A DNA stretch of 64,000 nucleotides from Eubacterium sp. AF22-8LB (GCF_003458715.1 NZ_QRVI01000001.1:124001-188000); one strand, 5' to 3'. Positions 1 through 8,815 are shown, numbered from the stretch's first letter. Notes: a model not told the origin generated them from the sequence alone. Program-made: numbers and translations.

Positions 1-232
1 GTGAAAACTGCCCAATAAAAGCACATGTTTTCCTACCATATTTATCAGAAAAAACACCACTCGGAATCTCAAAAATAAGTTTTGAAATCTGATAAGCTGA
101 AATGATAAATCCGATTTGTGTTAAAGATATGTTTTGTTGCTTAAGAAAAAGCGCATAAATAAAGCTTAATGGTGATAAATTCGTTAAAAAATCAAATATT
201 AAGAATAAACATATATTTCTTTTATACTCCAT
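1..232 (-). CDS. MFS transporter, N-terminal part (runs off window)
   Basis: The first 77 codons of a major facilitator superfamily permease continue beyond the left edge. The translation opens MEYKRNICLF, gives a hydrophobic first membrane segment, and then the loop 2-3 signature GVFSDKYGRKT, a good match to MFS motif A (GxLaDrxGrkr). The start at 232 is chosen because GGAGG at 242-246 lies 9 bases upstream; an in-frame ATG at 238 sits too close to it. The substrate cannot be told from this part; a drug-type exporter is likely by family. Confidence 0.8.
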   Translation of the reverse strand, partial: MEYKRNICLFLIFDFLTNLSPLSFIYALFLKQQNISLTQIGFIISAYQISKLIFEIPSGVFSDKYGRKTCAFIGQFS

Positions 233-491
233 TTGCATTTTCCTCCAATAAATTCTTTATAAACAATTCTATTAGGTTAATAATTTCTTTTTGGCTTGAT
301 TGATTGTTTTCAATGGCAACCACTACCACATGTTGGTTTAAGTAACATGATTTACATATATAATCATTCGTATAATATGCTACTTCAGCATTCTATCAAT
401 CATTTTCACCGTTAATATTTTTAAAATATTTTCCAATATCAATCTTATTTATACACGCTTTAAACAAATATTTTAAGAAATGTTTCCTTAT
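222..491 (-). pseudogene. Possible decayed regulator upstream of the MFS gene
   Basis: One minus-strand frame from 491 to a stop at 222 reads like the C-terminal half of a protein but contains two consecutive stops, TGA TAG, at 393-398. It ends overlapping the MFS start, as in a translationally coupled regulator-transporter pair. The tail (ending LLEENANGV) could be a TetR-type C-terminus, but there is no recognisable HTH and no start codon. I see the coding-like frame and the stops; the family is a guess. Bases 499-578 show nothing but AT-rich sequence. Confidence 0.3.
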
Positions 492-578
492 TTATGCTTT
501 TTAAATTATTTTCAAATTAGCAAAAAAGCGCTAACAGCATAAAATCAATAATACCTTTCAATTTTATAAGTATTAAAA

Positions 579-659
579 ATGACTTTTTTGATTATGACAA
601 GCGACTCTTTTGAACATTTCAAAAAAAAAAATAGTTTTTCATTGATAGTAAAATATTGA
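579..659 (+). CDS. 26-codon ORF, candidate small peptide
   Basis: ATG at 579 opens a 26-residue reading frame (MTFLIMTSDS...LIVKY) ending at 657-659, just upstream of the first HTH-TPR regulator. RRNPP-type regulators often sit beside a short gene for their signal peptide, so it is worth listing. No convincing ribosome binding site precedes it, and AT-rich DNA makes such frames by chance. Low confidence. Confidence 0.15.
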   Translation: MTFLIMTSDSFEHFKKKNSFSLIVKY

Positions 660-667
660 AATTCAAT
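655..667. promoter_or_regulatory. 13-bp palindrome in the leader of the first HTH-TPR regulator
   Basis: ATTGAA-A-TTCAAT is a perfect palindrome about 70 bp upstream of the regulator start. It could be an operator for the regulator itself. In such AT-rich DNA chance cannot be excluded. Confidence 0.25.
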
Positions 668-735
668 TTTTTGAAAAGCAGATCTATGATAAAATCGAAT
701 ATATATTATAAATATTTTTTTGGAGATGAATGTAT

Positions 736-1956
736 ATGGTAAATTACGGTAAATATATAAAAATCAATCGATATCTACAGAAAAAATCAATCTCAGAATT
801 ATGCGATGGAATATGTACCCCTTCAACATTGAGTAAAATAGAAAATAACAAAAGTAATATTAATCCTAAGATTATCAATCAAATATTAGAAAGGTTGAGT
901 AATATAAATATTGATATTTTAGAGTCAAATACAAATCGTCTTAAACCTGTAACAGAGTTATTTATACAAAGACTTATGTTAAATTTGGATAGATCAAATT
1001 TAATGGCAAAAATAGAGGAGGAGCAATTTAATTATCTTCATTCGGAATATATTCTCTTTTTTTATACTGCAAAACTCTTTTCTAACTTTGATTTATATCA
1101 TATAAATAATCAAGATATTGATGAGAAAATCTTAGATTTGATAAGCGAAGTGATTGAGTTTGGGGATTTTAACGAGTTATATTTTTATAATTTATTAAAA
1201 ATTATAAGATACAAGAATACCAATAATAGACTCAGAGATTTTGAAAAAATTATTGATGGAGACAGATATGGATGGTTGAACTATTTTTATTGTGATACCT
1301 TATTTCATAGTGGGAACATAAACGAATCTTATATGGGCACAAAAAAATGTTATGAATTGGCTTGTGAAAACTGTAATATCAATCTAATGTATGGCTGTCT
1401 ACTTCTCTTGGGACTATGCTCTTTGGAATTAAGCAATACTAATGAATCTGTAAAGTATTTTAAAAAGCTTGAAAATCTTGCTCCATTTATGAAATATGAT
1501 ATTAATTTTGTCATCAATTATAACTTGGGAGCAACTATGCTTGAAAAGAAAAACATAGAAAAAGCAAAATATTATTTAGAAGCATTAGAAGCAAATAAGT
1601 ACAATTATTCGCTAAGCTCTTTTTTTGTAGTTCATAAACTTGGATATCTATATACCGAATTAAAAAAATATGAAAAAGCAAATTATTATATTAATTGGAT
1701 AAATGAATTCGCCTCAAAGCAAGATAGTAAAATATCAAATCTTTTAAAGAAGATATCAGATTCATTGACTATTAAGTTAAAAGAGCCTAATTATTTATGT
1801 AATAAAAAATACCAAGAAGATATTGAGTTTATTTTTCAAAATAGCCAAAGTATATTTTCATATGGATTTCAAAAATTTTATCTAGCTGATCTAGAGGAAG
1901 TGTACTTAATTCAAAGAAGATATAAGGAGCTTTATTACATATATAAAAACAGATAA
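736..1956 (+). CDS. HTH-TPR transcriptional regulator (RRNPP-like), regulator A
   Basis: Likely DNA-binding regulator of about 406 residues. Residues about 5-55 form a Cro/C1-type helix-turn-helix containing GICTPSTLSKIE. The rest is all-helical with repeated Tyr/Ala/Leu-rich helix pairs (for example INYNLGATM, KANYYINWI), the look of TPR repeats. Length and layout match the Rgg/PlcR/ComR families, in which the TPR half binds a secreted peptide. GGAGA at 722-726 favours ATG 736 over ATG 730. It shares the C[ST]..LSKIE and NLGATM motifs with regulator B at 3880. The ligand and targets are unknown; neighbouring exporters suggest transported peptides. Confidence 0.75.
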   Translation: MVNYGKYIKINRYLQKKSISELCDGICTPSTLSKIENNKSNINPKIINQILERLSNINIDILESNTNRLKPVTELFIQRLMLNLDRSNLMAKIEEEQFNYLHSEYILFFYTAKLFSNFDLYHINNQDIDEKILDLISEVIEFGDFNELYFYNLLKIIRYKNTNNRLRDFEKIIDGDRYGWLNYFYCDTLFHSGNINESYMGTKKCYELACENCNINLMYGCLLLLGLCSLELSNTNESVKYFKKLENLAPFMKYDINFVINYNLGATMLEKKNIEKAKYYLEALEANKYNYSLSSFFVVHKLGYLYTELKKYEKANYYINWINEFASKQDSKISNLLKKISDSLTIKLKEPNYLCNKKYQEDIEFIFQNSQSIFSYGFQKFYLADLEEVYLIQRRYKELYYIYKNR

Positions 1957-1971
1957 AAGTCATGTGCATCA

Positions 1972-2018
1972 ATCATTACCAAAACTTTAATTTTTTTATA
2001 ATTTTGGTAATGATTTTT
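1972..2018 (+). terminator. Rho-independent terminator after regulator A
   Basis: A perfect 13-bp inverted repeat, ATCATTACCAAAA (1972-1984) with TTTTGGTAATGAT (2002-2014), is followed by a T-rich run. It lies just downstream of the regulator stop codon. Confidence 0.8.
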
Positions 2019-2025
2019 ATGTTTC

Positions 2026-2115
2026 TGAATTATTGAATATTCCATAGTGGCAGAGTCAACACGAAATATTCAGGTAGCAGGTAGATACCTGGAAATAGAT
2101 TTAAATACGTTTTAA
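2026..2115 (+). pseudogene. Unassigned coding-like fragment between regulator A and the ABC gene
   Basis: The plus frame ending at TAA 2113-2115 reads as a plausible protein C-terminus (ending AGRYLEIDLNTF) but has no start with a ribosome binding site and a stop just upstream. Base composition is less AT-rich than the flanking genes. It may be the tail of an older gene interrupted by the island. I cannot assign a family. Confidence 0.2.
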
Positions 2116-2136
2116 AATACATGATACTTATTCTTC

Positions 2137-3747
2137 TTAAAAGCTACTATTTATATATTCTTCTACATCCATAGATACAATCTTTTTGTTTTCAAACAGT
2201 AAGACTTTATCGTATAAAGAAACTGTTACTTTATGTTCAATAGATAGTACTGTAAGATCTGGATTGGATAAAATGAATTGATGTATTCGATCTGAATTTG
2301 TTTTATCGATTGCAGAAAAAGCCTCATCCAAGAAAAGCCATTTTTTATTTCTGTACATTGCTCTTGCCAAACAAATACGTTGCTTCTCTCCACCGCTTAA
2401 ATTCAAATGTTCAAAATCAAGATTGTCTCTTTCCTTATCAAATATTGATTCTAAATTAAATATAGTTACTAAATCTTTCAAGGAATATTTACTCATTTTC
2501 CTTCCTAAAGTAATATTTTGTTCAAAGGAAAACGGTAATAAGTCATTGTTTTGATTCACATAAGAAAACTTATCGGCATATGTGCTAAATTGAACATCCT
2601 TCAAATCCTTATCGTTCACATAAATGCCATCTGCTTTCTTCTGCTTTGTTAAAATGTCTAAAAACGTACTCTTACCATCTCCACTTTTTCCAATGACTAA
2701 ATACTTTTTTCCCTGATCTATTACCAAATTATTTAAATCCAATATTTGACGAACACCATAAGAATAACTTAAATGCTTAATCTTAATGTGATGAATTTGT
2801 TCATCAAAAACAATGGGTTCATTTTCTTCATAACATATTGAATTATCCAACAGTTTTTGTAGAACCGGCTTAGAAGATTGAATCATATTTCGAAGATTTG
2901 CATAATTAACGATTGGCATGATCACCATATTACTAGCTTGTGCAATTCCTAATAATTGTCCAACTGTTAATCGATTATAATGTATTAATACAATGCCAAA
3001 GAGCAATGTCAAAAAAAACATGGCTTGAGAAATAAAAGAATTTATAGAAGTAAGTATTTTTATAAATCCATTATTTTTTAGAGTACTTTGTTCTAAATTC
3101 TTATTTTCAATGTCCAGACCGTCACAAAATACTTTTTCCAAATTTAAAATCTTTATATCATTAAAACAACGACACAGATTTTTAATAGAACAAAGCCATT
3201 GCTTCATTGAATCCAAATAATTCATTTGATTCTTCTTTAAACTGTTTTTAAAAATACTATTTATAAAAATCGTTATAAAAGCACAAAAGAGCAGAAACAT
3301 TAATATTTCTACACTTAGATTTGCGATATATAGACTTCCCAATATCAATGAAATGGTTAATGAGAACACATTTAATTTTGAAGAAACATAATTATCAATT
3401 ACCACATTCACTTCATTATTAAATTCATTCAATATCTCACTGCTATCCTTTTTTTGAAACGATTCTATATTTCTGGAAGCATACGATTGATACAAATTTT
3501 GATTAAAACTATAACGTATTTTATTCTTCAACACCTCAACTACATATTGTTGCAAAGAGGAAACAATTAAATAGACACCTAAAAATACCAATACGATCAC
3601 TATAAGGCTTGAAATTGAATTTAGAAGATGATCATCAAATATATAGCTCATTAAGATTGATTTCAATAGATCCACTACTGAATATGAAACAATGAGAATA
3701 AGCGAAATAAAATATAATACTTTATGATTCTGAACAAGTTTAAACAT
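2137..3747 (-). CDS. ABC exporter half-transporter (permease-ATPase), ABC-1
   Basis: A 536-residue fused transporter. The N-terminal 300 residues hold about six membrane helices; the C-terminal domain carries Walker A GKSGDGKST (about residue 355), signature LSGGEKQ, Walker B WLFLDEAFSAID and an H-loop histidine in SIEHK. There is no C39 peptidase domain, so if it exports a peptide, cleavage is done elsewhere or not needed. The start at 3747 is preceded by AAGGGG at a proper distance; a TTG further upstream is less likely. It probably pairs with ABC-2 (5070) as a heterodimer. Substrate unknown; a peptide or antimicrobial is an inference from the regulators around it. Confidence 0.85.
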   Translation of the reverse strand: MFKLVQNHKVLYFISLILIVSYSVVDLLKSILMSYIFDDHLLNSISSLIVIVLVFLGVYLIVSSLQQYVVEVLKNKIRYSFNQNLYQSYASRNIESFQKKDSSEILNEFNNEVNVVIDNYVSSKLNVFSLTISLILGSLYIANLSVEILMFLLFCAFITIFINSIFKNSLKKNQMNYLDSMKQWLCSIKNLCRCFNDIKILNLEKVFCDGLDIENKNLEQSTLKNNGFIKILTSINSFISQAMFFLTLLFGIVLIHYNRLTVGQLLGIAQASNMVIMPIVNYANLRNMIQSSKPVLQKLLDNSICYEENEPIVFDEQIHHIKIKHLSYSYGVRQILDLNNLVIDQGKKYLVIGKSGDGKSTFLDILTKQKKADGIYVNDKDLKDVQFSTYADKFSYVNQNNDLLPFSFEQNITLGRKMSKYSLKDLVTIFNLESIFDKERDNLDFEHLNLSGGEKQRICLARAMYRNKKWLFLDEAFSAIDKTNSDRIHQFILSNPDLTVLSIEHKVTVSLYDKVLLFENKKIVSMDVEEYINSSF

Positions 3748-3794
3748 AAATAACCCCTTTTCCTTATGGTTATTATTTTTCAAGACAAAAGAAA

Positions 3795-3836
3795 AGACAA
3801 GAAACTGTCATTGAGAAATAAAGGAGTTTCTTGTCT
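3795..3836 (-). terminator. Terminator between regulator B and ABC-1
   Basis: Twelve-base arms AGACAAGAAACT (3795-3806) and AGTTTCTTGTCT (3825-3836) enclose an 18-base loop. On the minus strand the stem is followed by TTTTCTTTT. It lies between regulator B and ABC-1, so ABC-1 is probably transcribed separately or by read-through. Confidence 0.7.
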
Positions 3837-3879
3837 ATATTAAGTTCAATTTATCGTGTGATCTTGCACAAAACTAATA

Positions 3880-4977
3880 TTAAATAAAATTATTTGCGAC
3901 ACAAATCTCTTTATATTTATGCAAGTATTCACAATTTTTTATGAATAAAAATTTAAACAAAGAAGAATCATTCTTTAATTCTTTTAATCGATTCTGATAG
4001 TCTAAATTCAATTGATAATCCTCATTTAGCATCATAGAGAAAACATCAATATAGCTAGAATCATCTAATTCTTTGATTAATCTTTTTGCGTCGAGTATAT
4101 TTTCTTTTAGAATTGTATATACAAATAAAGCCTCTTTATATTTGACTGCAAAAAAGGCATCCGTACATGATTTTAATCCTTTCTTTAAATATTGATTTCC
4201 CTTTTCCATACAGTCCTTATGCTGTATCATAGTTGCTCCTAGATTAAAAAAAGCCAACATTTTATATTGTGAGTCATACTGAGCCGCACTTGTATAATAT
4301 TTTTCAGCTTGATTTAAATCTATATCAAGACAAAGCCATCCTAATGAGCAAAGGATTTCCGCAATCAATTTTTTATTACCTAATTCCACCGCATAATTTA
4401 AACATGTTTTGTACAGATCATATGCCGCAAAAGTCTTTTTTTGATACGCATATAGATTGGCTTTGGCCTTCAACTTTCGTATAAATATCCATTCCTCATT
4501 ATCAGATAGTTCCATATTTCCAGAAGATAATCTAAACAAATTTAAATATTCTCTTTGCGAATCATCCATGTATGAATAATACGCTTCCACTTCAGCAAGT
4601 GATATATTGATTTGAGAATTCATTTCGGAAGCATACAGTAAAAACAATTGATATTGAACAAATAAACAGGATGACACAACCTCATCTTTATATTCCAACA
4701 ATTCATCCATTACCTTAAATATTTTTGAATCCGATGACATAAAGTATTTAAAGAAAAGATCCAACATCTGTTTAATTTTTTCTTCTTTAATTGTATCCAT
4801 CGTAGAAATCCCTAATTTTTTAAACAACAAATTGTATATATCATCATTTGCGACCAAGATATTATTTTCAATTTTAGAAAGATATGAAGGAGAACAAACC
4901 CCATGTGATAAAGCTTCTAATGATATGTCTAACTCTTTTCGTTGTTTCTTAATCAATAATCCTCTGTAATCATTCAT
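3880..4977 (-). CDS. HTH-TPR transcriptional regulator (RRNPP-like), regulator B
   Basis: A 365-residue relative of regulator A. The HTH covers residues about 7-60 with GVCSPSYLSKIE, and the helical C-terminal part has TPR-like pairs including LGWLCLDIDLNQAEKYY and FNLGATM. Its start has AGGTGGG upstream, and a perfect TATAAT (minus strand, 5025-5030) lies about 50 bases ahead. An inverted repeat GAACCTC/GAGGTTC at 5040-5070 lies just upstream of this -10 box and might be an operator or the ABC-2 terminator. It lies between the two exporter genes on the same strand, so control of the exporters is the obvious inference. Confidence 0.75.
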   Translation of the reverse strand: MNDYRGLLIKKQRKELDISLEALSHGVCSPSYLSKIENNILVANDDIYNLLFKKLGISTMDTIKEEKIKQMLDLFFKYFMSSDSKIFKVMDELLEYKDEVVSSCLFVQYQLFLLYASEMNSQINISLAEVEAYYSYMDDSQREYLNLFRLSSGNMELSDNEEWIFIRKLKAKANLYAYQKKTFAAYDLYKTCLNYAVELGNKKLIAEILCSLGWLCLDIDLNQAEKYYTSAAQYDSQYKMLAFFNLGATMIQHKDCMEKGNQYLKKGLKSCTDAFFAVKYKEALFVYTILKENILDAKRLIKELDDSSYIDVFSMMLNEDYQLNLDYQNRLKELKNDSSLFKFLFIKNCEYLHKYKEICVANNFI

Positions 4978-5024
4978 GCACTGCCCACCTACTAATCCAA
5001 AAAGTAATTCATTATTTGTTCCTA

Positions 5025-5030
5025 ATTATA
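5025..5030 (-). promoter_or_regulatory. Promoter -10 box of regulator B
   Basis: TATAAT on the minus strand, about 48 bases ahead of the ATG at 4977. No good -35 box is visible at 17 bp, which fits a promoter needing an activator. Confidence 0.45.
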
Positions 5031-5039
5031 TCACGAATT

Positions 5040-5070
5040 GAACCTCATCACTGAATGTTGAAAGAGGTTC
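5040..5070 (-). terminator. Inverted repeat: ABC-2 terminator or operator
   Basis: GAACCTC (5040-5046) and GAGGTTC (5064-5070) flank a 17-base spacer directly after the ABC-2 stop codon. The stem is short and the following sequence is only moderately T-rich, so an operator for regulator B is an alternative reading. Confidence 0.4.
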
Positions 5071-6707
5071 TAAATACGTCCCTTGTTTTTTAAGCTAAAG
5101 AAGTCCCCTTTATTTTTCATAAGTTCTTCAAATGATCCCTGTTCAACAATCCGTCCTTGTTTAAATACAAGAATACAATCAAACTTCTTTAGTGTTTCGT
5201 CAAAATATTTATGTGTTACATATAATACAGTTTCTTCTTTTAAATCCAATATTCGATTTTCAATTTCGATGGCCGTCTGTGCATCTAGACTTGCTGTTAT
5301 TTCATCACACAAAAGTACCTCTTTTAAATGTGCGATCGTACGCGCAATCCCTATTCGTTGAACTTGCCCACCAGAAAGATTACTTCCATCCTCACAAATA
5401 TTCTGGTCTAATTTAAATTCTGGTAAATCTACAAATTCCATACATTTTAACAGTGTTTCATCTGTTTGTACAAGCTCCATATTCAAGTTATTTCGGATTG
5501 TGTCATCAAATATATGACTTTCCTGATGAATCATAGAAACATTCTTAGAATCCAAAACACTCACATTTCCTTTTTGAACTGGATAATATCCTAAAATCAT
5601 TTTTAAAATTGTAGATTTTCCAGAACCACTCGGACCAACAATCGCATACTTTTTCCCCTTTTCAAATTTGAAAGATAAATCATCAATAATCATCTTACTT
5701 TCAGTATAGCCAAAAGATACATGTTCCAAATAGATATTTCCATCATAGTTCGACACAAACTTATTTGCCTGTCCATGAGAATCGATAATATTCAGTAATT
5801 TCGAATTCACGTCCGACACCGACTTAAATCCAGCAAGATTGCTTGAAATATCATTTAAATTCGAAATAAAATTATTAGAAACATTTACAATTGGCATCAT
5901 ATATATCATATCTAAATGTCCATATAATATCATCAATCCAATCACCAACATGAAAATCAATTGAAAAGTGGCCGCAATACAATTAGCCCAGTTTCCCGTC
6001 AAAGATATTGCCATATTTACATTTCTTTGTTTATATTCCATGTTTTCAATCCATTCTTTTCCTTTATCCACGAACTGTTTTAGAACGCCCAAATCCAATA
6101 TGATATCGAAATTTTGAAATATCTCCTTTAATTTTGAATTATATATACCTGAATAAGAAGACAATTGGTTCGAATACTTTTTCAATCTTTTTTCCATCAT
6201 CTTCGGCACCAAAAGTGTTGCTACTGCAATCACAACCATCATGAGTCCTACAAATACATGAATACGAAGAATGTATATTAAAATAATAACAGACACAATG
6301 ATATCGACAATCATACTTAATATTGGATAAAAGTAATATTCATCTACCATTTTTATATCATTGGTAAATAGAGATAACTGATTTCCTATCTTCTCTTTTT
6401 TAAACGTAGAATACGATTGATTCATCAAACTAGAATAGAGCTCTTCACCCAAATCTGTTTTTAATTTTTTCCTATAAGTTGACTTCATTATTGAATTAAT
6501 AGAAGTCGTCATCAATGTATATACAAGAAATAAAACACTTGCAAAAAGACATGTACCTGCTTTTTCAAAATGATTATTAAATGCAACATCCGATATTAAT
6601 TGGATTACATACGCCAAAAACAAAGGTACGACACCCGCAAATAAACTAGTACACAGTGTACCTATAAAATATTTTTTATTTCTCAATATATATCGACACA
6701 TTCTCAT
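5070..6707 (-). CDS. ABC exporter half-transporter (permease-ATPase), ABC-2
   Basis: A 545-residue fused ABC transporter with about six membrane helices in the first 300 residues, then Walker A GPSGSGKST (about residue 360), Q-loop region SMIHQESH, signature LSGGQVQR, Walker B VLLCDEITASLD and H-loop YVTHKYF. It has no peptidase or nucleotide-cyclase appendage. All ATPase motifs look intact here and in ABC-1, so a homodimer or heterodimer is possible. ATG 6707 and ATG 6701 both follow an AGAGG; I keep the longer form. It is divergent from regulator C, with about 138 bp between them to hold both promoters. Confidence 0.85.
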   Translation of the reverse strand: MRMCRYILRNKKYFIGTLCTSLFAGVVPLFLAYVIQLISDVAFNNHFEKAGTCLFASVLFLVYTLMTTSINSIMKSTYRKKLKTDLGEELYSSLMNQSYSTFKKEKIGNQLSLFTNDIKMVDEYYFYPILSMIVDIIVSVIILIYILRIHVFVGLMMVVIAVATLLVPKMMEKRLKKYSNQLSSYSGIYNSKLKEIFQNFDIILDLGVLKQFVDKGKEWIENMEYKQRNVNMAISLTGNWANCIAATFQLIFMLVIGLMILYGHLDMIYMMPIVNVSNNFISNLNDISSNLAGFKSVSDVNSKLLNIIDSHGQANKFVSNYDGNIYLEHVSFGYTESKMIIDDLSFKFEKGKKYAIVGPSGSGKSTILKMILGYYPVQKGNVSVLDSKNVSMIHQESHIFDDTIRNNLNMELVQTDETLLKCMEFVDLPEFKLDQNICEDGSNLSGGQVQRIGIARTIAHLKEVLLCDEITASLDAQTAIEIENRILDLKEETVLYVTHKYFDETLKKFDCILVFKQGRIVEQGSFEELMKNKGDFFSLKNKGRI

Positions 6708-6845
6708 CCATCCTCTACTTATTTAATAGTATATACCTACCACATCCCGTTATCTTTCTTTTTTAACAATTTGCTTCAACAATTGATTCTTCTATACATA
6801 TATGAAAAGTGTTAAAATTAAGTGAATTATGAAGCGAGGAATACT

Positions 6846-8108
6846 ATGCATTATTTAAAAATCAACGATTCCGATAAGAAGAAAATTGGATACCTAATCC
6901 ATCTATATCGAACTCAACAATTTAAACATCTATCGCAGAATTCTTTTTTGTTAAATGAGTATAATGAGCCAATATGCACTCGACAAACACTTAGTAAAAT
7001 AGAACAGGGTATTATTATTAAAAACGACTCTATTTATGAAGAATTACTAAAAAAGGTGAATCTAAAATTCAATACAGATTATTGTATTGAAGAATTCCTA
7101 CCAACTTCCATTTTTTTCGATTTATTAAATGCTTGCGATTATTATAATTTAGAAAAGCTTATATCCATCTCTGAATCCTATATAAAACAATTAAATCCAT
7201 TCAAAGAATACATTTTCTTTCATGAATACTACGAGTGTTTCAAATGGATCTACACCTATTATTCCTCATTTGAACTTCCGACTCTTCAAAGTACTGAATA
7301 TATTATCTCCCTAAAAAACATTATCAATTCTAACCTCTATGAGGTCATGATGGATCTAGTTTTTAAAAAACGAACAATTAGTGGAATTTATGATTTTTCC
7401 TATTTTGATTTTAAAAATTCAAACAGCATGATTAATCGTGGAAACCATATGATGATTTTATATAATCAATCCAAATTGTCTGAAATGCTTGATTATTGTC
7501 AAGATTTAGAAGAGGAATATTCCAGTAAAAACAATTACATTCGTCTTCTCGACATTTATTCTCTAAAAGGATTTGCCTTTTCAAATACAGAAAAAGAAAA
7601 ATTTGAAAAATTAGTTTCTCAAATAAATCATACAGTAGAAGCACACAATTCAAACATACCTAAAATTAAAATATCTCAACTTCTAAAGAATATCGGTCTA
7701 CAAGCCTTTAGAATTGATATGTACGATATAGCCATAAATTATCTTGAACAATATATAGCTATGGATTCACCTTATGCGAATATTGTAGGTATCGATTTAT
7801 GCATTTCTTATCAAAAGACAAATAAAATCAATCAACTTAAATCCTTTATACAATCCAAAAAAGTATACAAAGGTGATAGCCAATACGAAAATCTTTTGAA
7901 CTACTTCATTTTGAAATATAAATATCAAACTGACAATGATGAACTATCCTATTTTATAGTGAATAAAGTACCTATTATAATCGATAATACTATGGGGAAA
8001 TATAAACAATTCTTTTATGAAGAACTAAGTATGCTTGTCGAACAAACCAAGCGTTATAAAGACTTGAAAACATATTTAGATTCAACCAGTGATATGTTAC
8101 CAATTTGA
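6846..8108 (+). CDS. HTH-TPR transcriptional regulator (RRNPP-like), regulator C
   Basis: About 420 residues. The start at 6846 follows GAGGA at 6836-6840; a GTG at 6822 has no such site. The N-terminal domain is an HTH with an insertion before PICTRQTLSKIEQG, matching the C[ST]..LSKIE core of regulators A and B. The remainder is helical and TPR-like with many Tyr and Asn. Its stop overlaps the next frame, which is only the tail of an unrelated esterase, so the gene ends exactly at a recombination scar. Likely a peptide-responsive regulator of the divergent ABC-2; ligand unknown. Confidence 0.7.
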   Translation: MHYLKINDSDKKKIGYLIHLYRTQQFKHLSQNSFLLNEYNEPICTRQTLSKIEQGIIIKNDSIYEELLKKVNLKFNTDYCIEEFLPTSIFFDLLNACDYYNLEKLISISESYIKQLNPFKEYIFFHEYYECFKWIYTYYSSFELPTLQSTEYIISLKNIINSNLYEVMMDLVFKKRTISGIYDFSYFDFKNSNSMINRGNHMMILYNQSKLSEMLDYCQDLEEEYSSKNNYIRLLDIYSLKGFAFSNTEKEKFEKLVSQINHTVEAHNSNIPKIKISQLLKNIGLQAFRIDMYDIAINYLEQYIAMDSPYANIVGIDLCISYQKTNKINQLKSFIQSKKVYKGDSQYENLLNYFILKYKYQTDNDELSYFIVNKVPIIIDNTMGKYKQFFYEELSMLVEQTKRYKDLKTYLDSTSDMLPI

Positions 8109-8560
8109 AAAAGGAGCAGCAAAGAGGTAATGATTGTATTTTCATCAGTGGGCATAATGAACATGTTGCAAAATGGGGAAGTTATGACTCTATGGGGAAA
8201 CTGTTATCAAATCAATATAGATATTATGTGATTGGAACAAACTTCTATAAGACAAGATGCAATTTACCTGAAGGAAATCATAAACGTACCATACAGACAT
8301 TTTATTCTCATGATCCACTTGCAAAAACAGCGAAATTAGCCGGCTTTAAAATGTGCTGGATTGATTTTTCTTCTCTTGAAGAAGGTACAGAAATTAAAAG
8401 GCGTGCAGATGCATATACCTATATGGGAACGCTAGGAGAACGCTACTCTATCATGAATCGCTTTCTGCCTCCTAGCTATCGCATGTTTCAGCCACCCACA
8501 ACGCTTTATGACAGTATGATTTATGTCTCAAATGCATCACCAACAAAGATTATTGAATGA
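8105..8560 (+). pseudogene. Truncated erythromycin-esterase-like protein (C-terminal third)
   Basis: This 151-codon frame matches the end of the erythromycin esterase (Ere) superfamily. Seen here are SGHNEHVAKWG, a substrate-region stretch YYVIGTNFY, MGTLGERY and the terminal YDSMIYVSNASPT, all in the family order. Full-length members are about 400-430 residues, so roughly the first 280 are missing. It begins with a TTG inside the end of regulator C and has no proper start, consistent with the island having replaced the 5' part of an older gene. Unlikely to be active. Confidence 0.75.
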
Positions 8561-8563
8561 TTA

Positions 8564-8593
8564 TTGATTTACATGTTACAAAGGAACTATAAT
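8564..8593 (+). promoter_or_regulatory. Promoter of the thiD-cytX operon
   Basis: TTGATT (8564-8569) and TATAAT (8588-8593) with an 18-bp spacer stand about 20 bases ahead of the TPP riboswitch. Confidence 0.7.
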
Positions 8594-8604
8594 AAACATG
8601 TTGA

Positions 8605-8697
8605 AAAAATGGGGAGCTGAGTGGCTGAGAGTAGGTTCGACCTTGACCCTGAAACCTGATTTGGATAATGCCAACGTAAGGATGATATCTTTATTGT
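8605..8697 (+). ncRNA. TPP riboswitch (THI element)
   Basis: The leader contains the class signatures in order: GGGGAGCTGAGTGGCTGAGA (8611-8630), ACCCTGAAACCTGAT, and GGATAATGCCAACGTAAGGA. These match the THI-box consensus closely. It precedes thiD and a CytX-type permease, so excess thiamine pyrophosphate should lower their expression through the terminator that follows. Confidence 0.95.
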
Positions 8698-8702
8698 ATG
8701 TT

Positions 8703-8740
8703 AGCTGCAGATTAGGTTTTTCTGCAGCTTTTTGTTTTTT
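8703..8740 (+). terminator. Expression-platform terminator of the TPP riboswitch
   Basis: AGCTGCAGA (8703-8711) pairs perfectly with TCTGCAGCT (8721-8729), followed by TTTTTGTTTTTT. It sits between the riboswitch and thiD, so it is the likely transcriptional switch. Confidence 0.9.
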
Positions 8741-8815
8741 GATCAGAATATGGCGGCAAATTGGGGGCACCACCTTATGTCGCATTAAAAAAGTAATGCA
8801 GGAAGGAGATAGAAA

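Noticed and set aside
5040..5070. Reading the GAACCTC inverted repeat as a peptide-gene or CRISPR-like repeat
   Set aside because: It occurs only once as a pair and is adequately explained as a terminator or operator.
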